A stretch of 48,456 bases of DNA from Desulfuromonadales bacterium (GCA_016650295.1 JAENWA010000013.1:1-48456), one strand, 5' to 3'. Shown: positions 34,259 through 42,344, numbered from the stretch's first letter. The notes: generated by a model from the sequence alone, not told the origin. Program-made: numbers and translations.

Positions 34259-34592
34259 AATCGTCTACCTCTATCTCCTTCACCCGCATCTCCTCACCGG
34301 TCATGATTGTAACGTGGTAACCACCACACTGCCGGCAGGCACCAAACAATGCCTCAAGGGGCGTCTCACGGTCACAATCCAGACAGTAGCCGCTACCGGG
34401 AACACGGATGATATTGATCCCGGCGCCTTCCAGCAGGGTTCCCAGGCTACAGGCCTCAAAGCAGAATTCAACAGCCTCCGGTACCACGCTGCTCAGTTCA
34501 CCGATCTCGACATCAACGGAAAGCACCCGCCGGCCTTCGGCATATTTCTCACAGATATCGATGATCCCCTGGGTGATGGACATCTCATGCAT
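34257..34592 (-). CDS. hypA: Hydrogenase nickel metallochaperone HypA
   Basis: The 111-residue protein starts MHEMSITQGIIDICEKYAEG; His2 with Glu3 is the nickel site. VDVEIGELSSVVPEAVEFCFE is the family core, and YCLDCDRE with GACRQCGG forms the zinc finger. HypA with HypB inserts nickel into [NiFe]-hydrogenase. The start at ATG 34592 is set by the MHE motif and AGGAGT upstream; the frame is open further. No other hyp or hydrogenase gene is in the window, so it is solitary here. Confidence 0.93.
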   Translation of the reverse strand: MHEMSITQGIIDICEKYAEGRRVLSVDVEIGELSSVVPEAVEFCFEACSLGTLLEGAGINIIRVPGSGYCLDCDRETPLEALFGACRQCGGYHVTIMTGEEMRVKEIEVDD

Positions 34593-34620
34593 TTCAGTAC
34601 TCCTGACCTGGCGCACATAA

Positions 34621-34652
34621 AAAAAAGCCTGCGGGAAACCCCACAGGCTTTT
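34621..34652 (-). terminator. Terminator of the small lipoprotein gene
   Basis: On the minus strand, AGCCTGTGGGG-TTT-CCCGCAGGCT is followed by a run of T residues. It lies between the lipoprotein gene and hypA and separates their transcripts. Confidence 0.8.
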
Positions 34653-34674
34653 CATACTGAAGAAAGCTTCAGAA

Positions 34675-34869
34675 TTACTTCTTGGGAGCTTCTACAGGTA
34701 CAGTTGTTGTGGTTGTAGTAGTAGTTTTGGATGCTGTCATGGGGGCCATAACAGGCTTCGGTGCCTCAACAGCAGGAGCAGGGGCAGGAGCTTCTTCTTT
34801 TTTCTTGCAGCCAGCAGCGAAAACAGTAGCAAGAGCAAGTACCAGTGTCAGGGAGATCAGTTTTTTCAT
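34675..34869 (-). CDS. Small lipoprotein with alanine/proline and poly-threonine tract
   Basis: The 64-residue protein has a type II signal with lipobox FAAGC (Cys 21), then KKKEE, an APAPAP stretch and eight threonines in a row near the end. It is unstructured and may be an outer-membrane spacer or a wall-associated lipoprotein; function is unknown. AGAGGTGAC precedes the start. The threonines are encoded by ACT/ACA/ACC repeats prone to slippage. Confidence 0.75.
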   Translation of the reverse strand: MKKLISLTLVLALATVFAAGCKKKEEAPAPAPAVEAPKPVMAPMTASKTTTTTTTTVPVEAPKK

Positions 34870-35058
34870 TTTGTCACCTCTTTTTTGAATTTACCATTAA
34901 AACGCTATGCGCATGGTTTTAAAAACGATATCCAAATATACTCACGAAAAAGTTTATGTCAAGTTTTTTTTCAGTATTTTTTGGTATACAATCTAACCTT
35001 ATCAGCAACCTGCAAATTTTACCGATACTTCTACGCGACTCTCTCTGCAACATACCCA

Positions 35059-35391
35059 TTAATGATGGAAACGGCCCTTCCGTTCACGATGAGCGGGAGT
35101 TGGTGACTTGTGGCATTCGAAACAGTGCAGTTCCTCGACTTTTTTTGATTCTATCGGAGATTCCTGCTTTCCTGTAAAGGACGTATTGTATTCCGGCGTC
35201 TGGAATGACTGGCGACCCCGTTCGTCTGCCACCGTTGCCGCCTGATACGTAATCTGCCAATTCGCGCTGATAGCCACGGTGTGGCACTGGTCACAGCCGC
35301 CCGGCGGCGGGATGCTTTTCCAGGCGCTGAACATTGTACAGCCCTCGAGAGCCATAAAAACGATCAGAAGTAGCGGCATGAGAAACTTCAT
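35059..35391 (-). CDS. Diheme c-type cytochrome lipoprotein
   Basis: The 110-residue protein has a signal with lipobox ALEGC (Cys 18) and two heme-binding motifs, CDQCH (33-37) and CFECH (90-94). It should be tethered to a membrane facing the periplasm and carry electrons, as many small Geobacter cytochromes do. The C-terminus is His/Arg-rich (HRERKGRFHH). No redox partner gene is adjacent. The spacing between the two hemes, about 50 residues, is long. Confidence 0.85.
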   Translation of the reverse strand: MKFLMPLLLIVFMALEGCTMFSAWKSIPPPGGCDQCHTVAISANWQITYQAATVADERGRQSFQTPEYNTSFTGKQESPIESKKVEELHCFECHKSPTPAHRERKGRFHH

Positions 35392-35462
35392 GGTTATCTC
35401 CGGAATTGATAAAATTTGCTCGCGGAAGGGATGCTAGCACAGCCCACCGTAAAAATACAGCA

Positions 35463-36281
35463 TCAACCCACCTGTATCCCGGGGATAACCGCAAGGCTGC
35501 GAGCCCGGCAAGAACGGGCTGCTGCAAGCGGGTCAACGCCCTTGATGCGCGCCACGGCCTGCAGCGTTTCCATGAGATAGGCCGGCTGGTTCGGCCGGCC
35601 CCGATAGCGCTGCGGTGTCAGGTCGGGCGCATCGGTTTCCAGCACCAGCTCCTCCAGCGCAAGCTCATGCACAACCCTGTGCAGCCGAAGTGAATTATTC
35701 CGGGTCACCATGCCGGAAATCGAGATGGCAAATCCGAGCCGTATGAACTCGCGGGCCATCTCGGAGGAACCGGAATAGGCATGCATGAGCCCCCCCACAT
35801 GATGAGCGCCTTCTTCCTGCAGAATACGCAATGTCCGCTGGAAGGCCCTGCGGCAGTGGACCAGCACCGGCAGCCCCAGCGAAACCGCCAGGCGCAGCTG
35901 GTCGCGAAAGGCCCGCTCCTGCCGTTCCAGTGGGATCGTATAAGCCGGATCAAGCCCGATCTCGCCGATGGCCACACCGGCGGCAGCAATCGAAGCCAGG
36001 TGCGACAGGCGGTCGTCATCGGCAAGTCCGGCATGCATCGGATGGATTCCATAAGCCGGAAAAACTTGTTTGTATCTCCCGGCCAGTCCAGCCATGCGCT
36101 CCCAGCCGTCGGGATGAACCCCCGGTACGACGCAGTGCGACACACCGGCCCGCTCCGCATTCGCCAGGACATCCGCCAGGTGCGCCGACAGCGGCTCCAG
36201 ATCCAGATGACAGTGCGTGTCGATCAGGCCGGGCCACTCATCGCAGAGCACATTATCTTCATTGAGAAGCACTGTCTCCAT
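35463..36281 (-). CDS. TatD-family metal-dependent hydrolase
   Basis: The protein begins LIDTHCHLD near residue 20, the first metal-binding HxH of TatD. YGIHPMHAG, AIGEIGLDPAY, PVLVHCRRAF, MHAYSGSSE and LETDAPDLTPQ are the further family motifs. TatD enzymes act as 3'-5' DNA/RNA exonucleases or D-aminoacyl-tRNA deacylase-like hydrolases. ATG 36281 is chosen for its GGGG upstream; a GTG six codons earlier is also possible. It precedes no obvious partner. Confidence 0.9.
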   Translation of the reverse strand: METVLLNEDNVLCDEWPGLIDTHCHLDLEPLSAHLADVLANAERAGVSHCVVPGVHPDGWERMAGLAGRYKQVFPAYGIHPMHAGLADDDRLSHLASIAAAGVAIGEIGLDPAYTIPLERQERAFRDQLRLAVSLGLPVLVHCRRAFQRTLRILQEEGAHHVGGLMHAYSGSSEMAREFIRLGFAISISGMVTRNNSLRLHRVVHELALEELVLETDAPDLTPQRYRGRPNQPAYLMETLQAVARIKGVDPLAAARSCRARSLAVIPGIQVG

Positions 36282-36345
36282 TTTTGCCCCAAATGACACC
36301 TGAAATCGTAACGTTCATGCCGAACCGGGGAACCGGCCGGACTGT

Positions 36346-37545
36346 TTACAGGAACCAGCTGAACAGGTTGACAACCTTCTCCATGATCCGCAGCACAATT
36401 CCACGTCTCTCGTGGCCATCCAGCGTTACCCGCCGGGCCACGCTGAATTCCTCCTCCAGCTCACTGCGGATCTGGGCGCCAAAGGCACTGCTGTCGATGA
36501 CGCAGTTGATCTCGAAGTTACGGTGAAAACTGCGCTGATCCAGGTTGGCCGATCCGATCACCGCCCGTTCGCCATCCACCAACATGACCTTGGCGTGCAG
36601 CAGCTCCCGCTCCATCTCGAAGATCTCGATCCCCCCCCGCAACAGAATGCCATAGGAACTGCGCCCCACCAGCTGTACCAGCGGCACATCGCTGCGGGCC
36701 GGCATCAGCAGCCGCACCCGCACGCCCCGCCGTGCCGCGCGCAGCAGGGAACGAATGATGCGCGGTCCGGGCACAAAGTACGGGTTGGCTACCAGCAGTT
36801 CCTCGGATGCTGAAGCGATGTTGAACAGGAACGCGCCGCGGATGAATGAGCTGCGCTGATGAGGTCCGCCACTGACAATGGCCACATTGGCATGCCCGGG
36901 CCGTCCGCAGTCGATCTTCCTGTCGCAGACCGCAGCCCGATCGGGCCGTTCATCGCGCTCCATCTGCCAGATATCGCAAAAACTCCCGACCAGCTCTCGC
37001 ACGACACTGCCGGCCACACTGAAACCCAGGTCGCGAAAACGGAGCTGAAGGGCCGCATCGCCGGCATATTCATCGGCAATATTAAATCCCCCCAGAAATG
37101 CCAGACTGCCATCGATTATGGTCAGCTTGCGGTGATTTCGCCGGTCGAACCAGTGTAAACCGCGCCGGAAGGAGGGCACGTTGAAGGGGATCAGTTCGAT
37201 GCCCTGCTGGGAAAGATTTTTGAAATAGGACGAAGGGGTGTCGATGCAGCCGAAGTAATCGTAGATCAAAAGGACGCGCACGCCCCGTTGTACGGCCGCG
37301 GCCAGTTCCGCGGCAAAGGCCGAGCCGGTATGGTCGCTCCTGATGATATAATATTCGAGCAGAATCACCCGTTCTGCCGAACGTAGTGCCGCCAGCAGCG
37401 CCTGGAAAAAGTACGTTCCATCCGGGAAAAGCACCACCCGGTTGTGCCGGTAGGTGACCGGCATGGTATGCGGCCGCATGCGGGCCAGGAGCCGCAGCAT
37501 GCGAGAAAGTCGTTTGTTGTGCCCGAAAGGGGTTTTCCGCGGCAT
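36346..37545 (-). CDS. Phospholipase D-like protein, probable cardiolipin synthase
   Basis: The 399-residue protein carries two HKD motifs, NHRKLTIIDG (about residue 136) and LHAKVMLVDGERAVIGSANLD (second half), each with the GG or GS/N completion typical of the PLD superfamily. It lacks the two N-terminal membrane segments of classical Cls, so it may belong to the ClsB type. The likely reaction is transfer of a phosphatidyl group to make cardiolipin. GGTGGTGA supports ATG 37545. Confidence 0.85.
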   Translation of the reverse strand: MPRKTPFGHNKRLSRMLRLLARMRPHTMPVTYRHNRVVLFPDGTYFFQALLAALRSAERVILLEYYIIRSDHTGSAFAAELAAAVQRGVRVLLIYDYFGCIDTPSSYFKNLSQQGIELIPFNVPSFRRGLHWFDRRNHRKLTIIDGSLAFLGGFNIADEYAGDAALQLRFRDLGFSVAGSVVRELVGSFCDIWQMERDERPDRAAVCDRKIDCGRPGHANVAIVSGGPHQRSSFIRGAFLFNIASASEELLVANPYFVPGPRIIRSLLRAARRGVRVRLLMPARSDVPLVQLVGRSSYGILLRGGIEIFEMERELLHAKVMLVDGERAVIGSANLDQRSFHRNFEINCVIDSSAFGAQIRSELEEEFSVARRVTLDGHERRGIVLRIMEKVVNLFSWFL

Positions 37546-37581
37546 TCATCACCACCAGTGAGCGGGGGAATCGTCAAAAAC

Positions 37582-37602
37582 AAAAACGGGGCAGCGCCCC
37601 GT
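37582..37602 (-). terminator. Terminator of the FAH-family gene
   Basis: ACGGGGC-AGC-GCCCCGT is a perfect 7-bp stem; on the minus strand it is followed by TTTTTG. It lies directly downstream of the FAH-family gene. Confidence 0.75.
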
Positions 37603-37621
37603 CAACCCATGCTGTATTGAA

Positions 37622-38278
37622 TTATTGGACCTTGATGGTCAAGCGCGCCACGCCTTCGATCTCCGCTTCCATGACGTCGCCGGCCACCACCTGGCCCACT
37701 CCGGCCGGTGTGCCGGTCAGGATCACATCCCCCGGCTCCAGGGTGAAGATGGCCGAAATATGGGCAATGATCTGCGGCAGACGGTTGATCATGTCCGACG
37801 AGCAGCCGTCCTGGCGCTTCACGCCGTTGACCGACAGGAGCAGCTGCAGGTTGTGCGGATCAGCTACAGCCGAGGCCGGGACAAAATCCGACAGCGGACA
37901 AGCGCTGTCAAAACCCTTGGCAATCTCCCAGGGCAGTCCCTTGGCCTTGAGCGCGTTCTGCACATCCCGCAGGGTCATATCGATGGCGGTACCGTAGCCG
38001 GCCACGCAGTCCATGGCATTGTCAGCCGAAACCGCACGACACTGTTTCCCGATCAGGACCGCCAGCTCCACCTCGTAGTGGCACTCCTGCGAGTAGGCCG
38101 GGATGCGGACCGTCTCCCCGTCGCCGATGACGGAGGAGGCCGGTTTCATGAACAGCACCGGCGCCGCCGGGGTCTCGTTGCCCAGTTCCCGGGCGTGCTC
38201 GGCGTAGTTGCGCGCCAGGCAGACGATCTTGCCGATGGTGAATTGCTGGTTGGTGGCGGGGATATTGGCGGTTTTCAT
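37622..38278 (-). CDS. Fumarylacetoacetate hydrolase (FAH) family protein
   Basis: The 218-residue protein starts with KIVCLARNYAEHARELG and has the FAH-domain motifs APVLFMKPASSVIGDGETV, YEVELAVLIG (metal-binding acids), GYGTAIDMTLRDVQ and GDVILTGTPAGVG. The family includes acylpyruvate hydrolases and oxaloacetate decarboxylases (FAHD1 type); acylpyruvase is most likely from the length. AAGGAC supports ATG 38278. Confidence 0.9.
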   Translation of the reverse strand: MKTANIPATNQQFTIGKIVCLARNYAEHARELGNETPAAPVLFMKPASSVIGDGETVRIPAYSQECHYEVELAVLIGKQCRAVSADNAMDCVAGYGTAIDMTLRDVQNALKAKGLPWEIAKGFDSACPLSDFVPASAVADPHNLQLLLSVNGVKRQDGCSSDMINRLPQIIAHISAIFTLEPGDVILTGTPAGVGQVVAGDVMEAEIEGVARLTIKVQ

Positions 38279-38282
38279 GGTG

Positions 38283-38576
38283 TGGTCCTTGTTGTGGAGT
38301 GATGTGACAGGTTACCAACTAATTCCGGTGAAGTCTATGAGGGTTTCTCGGTTCCCGCTCCTCTGCCGCCTTTAATTCCAATACTTCTTCCTGTTCCCAA
38401 TCGTACTCAATATCGATTTTACCCCGCAAGTCAAGAAGCTCTTTCTAAGATTGTGTCATAATGTGGCACTCCATCTTAACGGCTCGGGAAATGACCACCC
38501 CGCCCGGATTCTATGGGCGGGGATGTCTATTTTCCTGGTTGGCAACTTCTCTTTTTCACAGTATTATTAACAGGCG
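38283..38576. other. Spacer with GC hairpin
   Basis: The spacer between the DUF1566 gene end and the FAH gene contains CCCCGCCC (38498-38505) paired with GGGCGGGG (38515-38522), loop of nine bases. It lacks a T run on the minus strand, so it is a weak terminator for the DUF1566 gene. No gene is visible. Confidence 0.45.
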
Positions 38577-40226
38577 TCACTGAATCCTGACATTCTTAAC
38601 AATCAGCTTACCGTTACTTATTATCAGCGGACCATTGACTAAACTAATTATTGTATCTCCAACGTTCTGACCAAAACTTACATCCATACCGCCTTCTAAC
38701 GTTGCAATAATTGATTGGTCAAAAATCAGGCTCTCATAGAATGTAAATTTCTGTGCTTGGAGCTTTACCGATTTACCCAGTGCGTTATCATACGCATTCT
38801 GCAAAGTGGAATGATAACTTGTTGTTGTATCGACTAATTTAACGGTCAAGTTAGGATTAAACCTTGCTGATGTACTTTTGCTTGCATCCATAGTCAAATT
38901 GCAGTTGCCTGTACCGGTACATGCCCCTCCCCAACCGGCAAACATGGAATTCCAAGCTGGCGTTTGTAACAGATTTATAATCTTGTTTTCTATAAATTCA
39001 TAACTACATCCACTAATTGAACCTGTCTCGCAGTTAATGCCTGACGGACTACTTGTCATCGTGCCATTACCATCCCCTTGGGTTGAGACATTAAGGCTAT
39101 ATTTTAAGGTTCCCGATTTTCCTCCACGAACCGGCCAAACGTAGGTGAGATTTACCTTGGGATTGTAGTTCACGTGACCAGTACTAAAAAGTACATCCCA
39201 AGCCTTGGTGCTTTCGTAGGAGTGTGTAGTGGATGACCAATATCTGTCACCAACTGCCATAAACGGATGAGCAGTGGGAAGAGCTGGGGTGTTATGACCG
39301 AAATCCACAAGAGACCAGAGTTCATTTTTGTTGGGTAGTCGCCAGTCACCGACTTTGGAATTATCCGTAAGGCCGCAGGAGCCGCTTGCCATGAGGTTTG
39401 AATTCTTAAGTGCATTGGACCACGTCTGTTTTCCAAAACAGTCAGCATTTTTGAGCCATATTAACCCGGTCAGGTTATCAGTTATCGTACCATCAGAATT
39501 ATCAACAAATCGTGGAGAAGGCCAAATAACACCAGGCTGTAAGTCTCCATCGTCACCAAGGTAATAGCTTAGCGTTATACCAGACTTAGGTGGGGGCGCA
39601 GGTGCAGTTGCATCTGCACCTGAATGAACAGCCAAAACATAGTTACTACCACCGTAGTGGTAGTTTACACCACCACCGAGAATATTGACGACCCAGTTAA
39701 TGATTCCATCGGTATAGGTACTGGATGACCAGTAAAATAGATATGTTAAATCTTGTGGTTGAATGTTAATAAATGGATTATCAACCGGGAGCGCAGGATT
39801 AGAGCGTGATGCATCAACAAGCCCTTCAAGCTCCAATATTGACGGTAGACGCCAATATCCGGGGTTACTTCCGTCTGAAAGACCACACATGCCTGAATTA
39901 AGAATGTTTACCGCTGCCAGAGCATTGAACCACGTCTGTTTTCCAAAACAGTTGGCATTTTTGATCCATATTAACCCGGTCAGGTTATCAGTTATCGTAC
40001 CATCAGAATTATCAACAAATCGTGGAGAAGGCCAAGTTAACCCCATCTGCAACTCTCCATCCTGACCTGTCCTGGCGCAATCGATAGACAAACCTGATTC
40101 ATCCCAGCATGAGGCTTGACCAGTCTGCGGCAATGCAATGGTAACTGCATGAACGGAATTAGCGTTTAATAATTGTGCATTAAATATGAAAAATATAAAC
40201 AGACTGATGATGATAAATCGGTTCAT
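38577..40226 (-). CDS. Secreted DUF1566 (Lcl C-type lectin-like) repeat protein
   Basis: The 549-residue protein has a signal peptide (FIIISLFIFFIFNAQLLNA) and two DUF1566 domains. Each begins RFVDNSDGTITDNLTGLIW and ends with WSSS or WSST and a WPVRGG-like strand. A third region has the GDGNGTMTSSPSGINC repeat of bacterial surface proteins, and the C-terminus looks beta-helical. Such proteins are exported and may bind carbohydrate or the surface; the function is unknown. A 114-bp segment is repeated nearly exactly in both domains. It is more AT-rich than the neighbours, suggesting acquisition. Confidence 0.8.
   Translation of the reverse strand: MNRFIIISLFIFFIFNAQLLNANSVHAVTIALPQTGQASCWDESGLSIDCARTGQDGELQMGLTWPSPRFVDNSDGTITDNLTGLIWIKNANCFGKQTWFNALAAVNILNSGMCGLSDGSNPGYWRLPSILELEGLVDASRSNPALPVDNPFINIQPQDLTYLFYWSSSTYTDGIINWVVNILGGGVNYHYGGSNYVLAVHSGADATAPAPPPKSGITLSYYLGDDGDLQPGVIWPSPRFVDNSDGTITDNLTGLIWLKNADCFGKQTWSNALKNSNLMASGSCGLTDNSKVGDWRLPNKNELWSLVDFGHNTPALPTAHPFMAVGDRYWSSTTHSYESTKAWDVLFSTGHVNYNPKVNLTYVWPVRGGKSGTLKYSLNVSTQGDGNGTMTSSPSGINCETGSISGCSYEFIENKIINLLQTPAWNSMFAGWGGACTGTGNCNLTMDASKSTSARFNPNLTVKLVDTTTSYHSTLQNAYDNALGKSVKLQAQKFTFYESLIFDQSIIATLEGGMDVSFGQNVGDTIISLVNGPLIISNGKLIVKNVRIQ
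39412..39525. repeat. Near-identical 114-bp direct repeat, copy 1
   Basis: This segment matches 39922-40035 over 114 bases with about four mismatches and no gap, at an offset of 510 bases. It encodes the conserved core of the second DUF1566 domain (residues around NSDGTITDNLTGLIW). Confidence 0.8.
39922..40035. repeat. Near-identical 114-bp direct repeat, copy 2
   Basis: This is the partner of 39412-39525 in the first DUF1566 domain. The surrounding parts of the two domains are far less alike at DNA level, pointing to gene conversion or a recent partial duplication. Confidence 0.8.
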
Positions 40227-40335
40227 ACATCCTCCGGTGGGTATAGAAAAACTGAATATTCATCATTCAAACGCAGTCTTTGAGGTGTATTTTAATTAAA
40301 TTATCATATTCTTATGTCTACTGTAGTCAAGGGTT

Positions 40336-40494
40336 CTAATTCTTATCTTCATGATCTTCCAGACACATCCCGGCATGCAGCCGCTTCTTCTCCATCACCA
40401 CGCATATCATGATGTTCATGGCTAACAGCAGGCAGACCCCGATGGAGATCTTCACTCCGAGACTGTTTTTCAAATACTCAGGCCAAGTTGTCAT
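40336..40494 (-). CDS. Small single-span membrane protein, hypothetical
   Basis: A 52-residue ORF from ATG 40494 to TAG 40336 starts MTTWPEYLKNSLGVKI, then has a hydrophobic segment (residues about 17-34) and a charged tail HAGMCLEDHEDKN. GAGG lies ten bases upstream of the start. I do not recognise a family. One membrane segment with a short cytosolic or periplasmic tail is the only clear feature; it could be a subunit or regulator of a larger complex, but none is adjacent. Confidence 0.5.
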   Translation of the reverse strand: MTTWPEYLKNSLGVKISIGVCLLLAMNIMICVVMEKKRLHAGMCLEDHEDKN

Positions 40495-40587
40495 TGCTTT
40501 GGTGCCTCAATCAAATAATGCCTTGATTATCAACTGAGAGCATAGCGGCTTGCACACTGTTGCGCTTTGTTGGGAATTCATGCCGCG

Positions 40588-41022
40588 TTAGGGTCCACCG
40601 AGCATACTTTTTAGCCAGACACCAAACAAGGTAAACACTCCGGCGGTTATTGACACAATTATTGGTATCCAGATTTGCCAAGCCTGCGATCGACGAACTT
40701 CTCTATCGTGCAGTTCTACCGCTAACTGTAATAATTTCGATGTGTAGTCAGCTGGAAATGGCCTCATGCCGTCTTCGCCCTTAGGAGTGACGTGCCGAGC
40801 AACTAAAGACACGCGGTGCTCTCCTGTGGGCCTGACGCGAAAAAATTCCGGATGTTTCTCTGCAACTTCTGGCCACGAAGGAGCAGACTGCGGCTTTCCT
40901 TGTAATTCACTAAACAAGCCATCTTCACTTCGATGCGTATGTTCATCGAGTGCAAGAACTTGAATGAGCGCAAGCACATCTGAAAGGCGCCCTGCGATGA
41001 GATACTGAGATTTATGAGCCAT
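40588..41022 (-). CDS. Cassette-type hypothetical protein with C-terminal membrane segment
   Basis: The 144-residue protein has a soluble N-terminal part (SQYLIAGRLSDVLALIQVLA, HPEFFRVRPTGEHRVSLVAR), and a C-terminal helix WIPIIVSITAGVFTLFGVWL that should anchor it in the membrane. No family is recognised. Its stop codon lies in CCCTAACGCGGC, similar to the first part of integron attC sites, and an attC-like site lies just upstream of the start. It therefore looks like a gene cassette. Confidence 0.6.
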   Translation of the reverse strand: MAHKSQYLIAGRLSDVLALIQVLALDEHTHRSEDGLFSELQGKPQSAPSWPEVAEKHPEFFRVRPTGEHRVSLVARHVTPKGEDGMRPFPADYTSKLLQLAVELHDREVRRSQAWQIWIPIIVSITAGVFTLFGVWLKSMLGGP

Positions 41023-41048
41023 GAAAAATAAAAACCTCGCTTTATTGC

Positions 41049-41117
41049 CTCTAACGGTTCGGGCGGTGATCGGCGCGGGGCCTTATCCCGCGTCCTGATC
41101 CACCGGCCTTGTTATAC
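41049..41117 (-). repeat. attC-like site (integron cassette recombination site)
   Basis: On the minus strand the site begins GTATAAC, overlapping the stop codon of the upstream ORF, and ends in GTTAGAG. GATCCACCGGCC (41097-41108) pairs with GGGCGGTGATC (41061-41071), with an unpaired extra G, and the centre CGCGGG/CCCGCG (41074-41079 with 41087-41092) closes an inner hairpin. Position, orientation and extrahelical base fit attC architecture. The terminal heptamer only partly matches GTTRRRY. No integron integrase is in the window. Confidence 0.5.
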
Positions 41118-41678
41118 CTCTGGCCATTCACCAGTTCTGATATTGCGTTCAATTATACTTTTAACGGTTTCCTCGACTTTAAAAGCATCGTAGTCACTCA
41201 GGTTGTTATGGCAACCACCACACGGACAATACTTGGACTGGCTGCCAAAAATGAACTTTAAATCGTGGTCTTTGCAAATGGGGTATTCGTCTAAATTGAA
41301 TTTTCCGCTTTTATAGACAGTAACTGCCCATTTATACGGTCCTGTAGTTAGGTATTTTGTTTCAGAGGTAGGTTCATTATGTGTTTGCTTGGTAAGTTCC
41401 AAAATTTTATTTCTGAGTTCTTCCGTCTCTCTTTGGTGGAGTTCCTTGATGCTAGAGATGGTCTTATTGAAATCATCCTTGAGCGTATCAATTTCCGCCC
41501 TGAGACTCGAAGCCTCCTTCTTTCTATCATCTTCAAGGGAAACGAGGCTCTTCCTGAGAACGTCCGTATCATCCTTCGATTTTGTCAGGGAGTGCCGGAG
41601 TTCCGCAATTGTATATGCCATACCAAGTGCAAGCAGCGCCAGGCTTACAACAAGGCCCCATAAAGTCGCAATAGGCAC
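41112..41678 (-). CDS. Cassette-type hypothetical protein: membrane segment, coiled coil, Cys/His-rich C-terminus
   Basis: The 188-residue protein starts at GTG 41678, with AGGAGG five bases upstream. It has one N-terminal membrane segment (LWGLVVSLALLALGMAYTIA), a coiled coil (residues about 35-105), and a C-terminal domain with CKDHDLKF, YCPCGGCHNN, suggestive of a zinc ribbon. No family is recognised. The TAA stop overlaps the attC-like site at 41049-41117, the normal arrangement for a gene cassette. An upstream TTG frame start at 41753 lacks a ribosome site. Confidence 0.6.
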   Translation of the reverse strand: MPIATLWGLVVSLALLALGMAYTIAELRHSLTKSKDDTDVLRKSLVSLEDDRKKEASSLRAEIDTLKDDFNKTISSIKELHQRETEELRNKILELTKQTHNEPTSETKYLTTGPYKWAVTVYKSGKFNLDEYPICKDHDLKFIFGSQSKYCPCGGCHNNLSDYDAFKVEETVKSIIERNIRTGEWPEV

Positions 41679-41804
41679 AAGCGCCTCCTCTTGGGTAATG
41701 GTGCCCACTACGGAGCACACTCTGGTTTTCTCGTTTTTTAATCCGGGCCTCAAGCCCGCAAAGTAATTCGGTCTTTTAATTCTTGGTATAACTCGTTAAT
41801 CACC

Positions 41805-41830
41805 AGTTCACGCGCACGCGCGCGTGAACT
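41805..41830. repeat. Perfect palindrome AGTTCACGCGC/GCGCGTGAACT
   Basis: Two 11-bp arms flank ACGC (41805-41815 with 41820-41830). It lies 35 bases after the end of the HVO_A0114-type gene and near a GTTATAC-like motif (41788-41794, minus strand). It could be a terminator-like structure or part of a degenerate recombination site. Confidence 0.55.
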
Positions 41831-41865
41831 GCTCATCCACCCAAATGGAACATTTATCCAACGGT

Positions 41866-42243
41866 CTACGCCGCCAGCCGGAAGGTGGCATCGATCTCGT
41901 CCCACGGTACATAAAAATGCCCGCTGGTATCCTTCTCCACAAGCCCCAGCCGCTCCATGGTCTTGACATCATCAAAGACGTTGCGGTATTGGCGGTGCAG
42001 ATGCTTTGCCAGGGCGTTAATGCTGCTATGTCCCATACTACGCAGTTCGGCCAGCAACTCGAACCGTTTGGGCGTCAGGTGCTTGAGCAGTGATGGCAGG
42101 TCATCAAAATAGAGACGCTCAACCGGTTTTTCCGGCAACCAGCCGCTATCAATCCGCCCGGCCAACTCCTTCAACTCGTCAAAGAACTCTTTGTCGCTCT
42201 TGATGTCTATTTTAAGTTCACGTTTTTCCTTCAAAATGGCCAC
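41866..42243 (-). CDS. HVO_A0114-family DNA-binding protein (antitoxin-like)
   Basis: The 125-residue protein has a winged helix-turn-helix in its C-terminal half: RFELLAELRSMGHSSINALA, HRQYRNVFDDVKTMERLGLV, then DTSGHFYVPWDEIDATFRL. The first 55 residues are charged and linker-like. Family members usually neighbour a TumE/DUF6516-type toxin; no such gene lies in the 170 bases upstream or downstream, so this is an orphan here. GTG 42243 follows AAAGGA closely, and a TTG three codons on has better spacing, so the start is uncertain. Confidence 0.7.
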   Translation of the reverse strand: MAILKEKRELKIDIKSDKEFFDELKELAGRIDSGWLPEKPVERLYFDDLPSLLKHLTPKRFELLAELRSMGHSSINALAKHLHRQYRNVFDDVKTMERLGLVEKDTSGHFYVPWDEIDATFRLAA

Positions 42244-42344
42244 ATCCTTTCGGTGGAGGAAAAGGTGACAGCTGGTTTTCTAATCTAACACATCAAAATT
42301 ACAGCTACTTTATATACACCACACCCCACGAAACACACCACAAA

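Noticed and set aside
38577-40226. Diversity-generating retroelement target (DUF1566 proteins can be DGR variable proteins)
   Set aside because: No reverse transcriptase, template repeat or adenine-specific differences are seen; the repeat differs at about four scattered sites.
40500-40592. attC site after the 40588-41022 gene
   Set aside because: TAACGCGGC and a GCCGC arm are present, but the closing GTTRRRY is missing and the inner stem is weak, so it was left as a possible degenerate site only.
41788-41830. Second attC site upstream of the 41112-41678 gene
   Set aside because: A GTTATAC-like end is present, but its partner arm cannot be found; the strong palindrome nearby does not include it.
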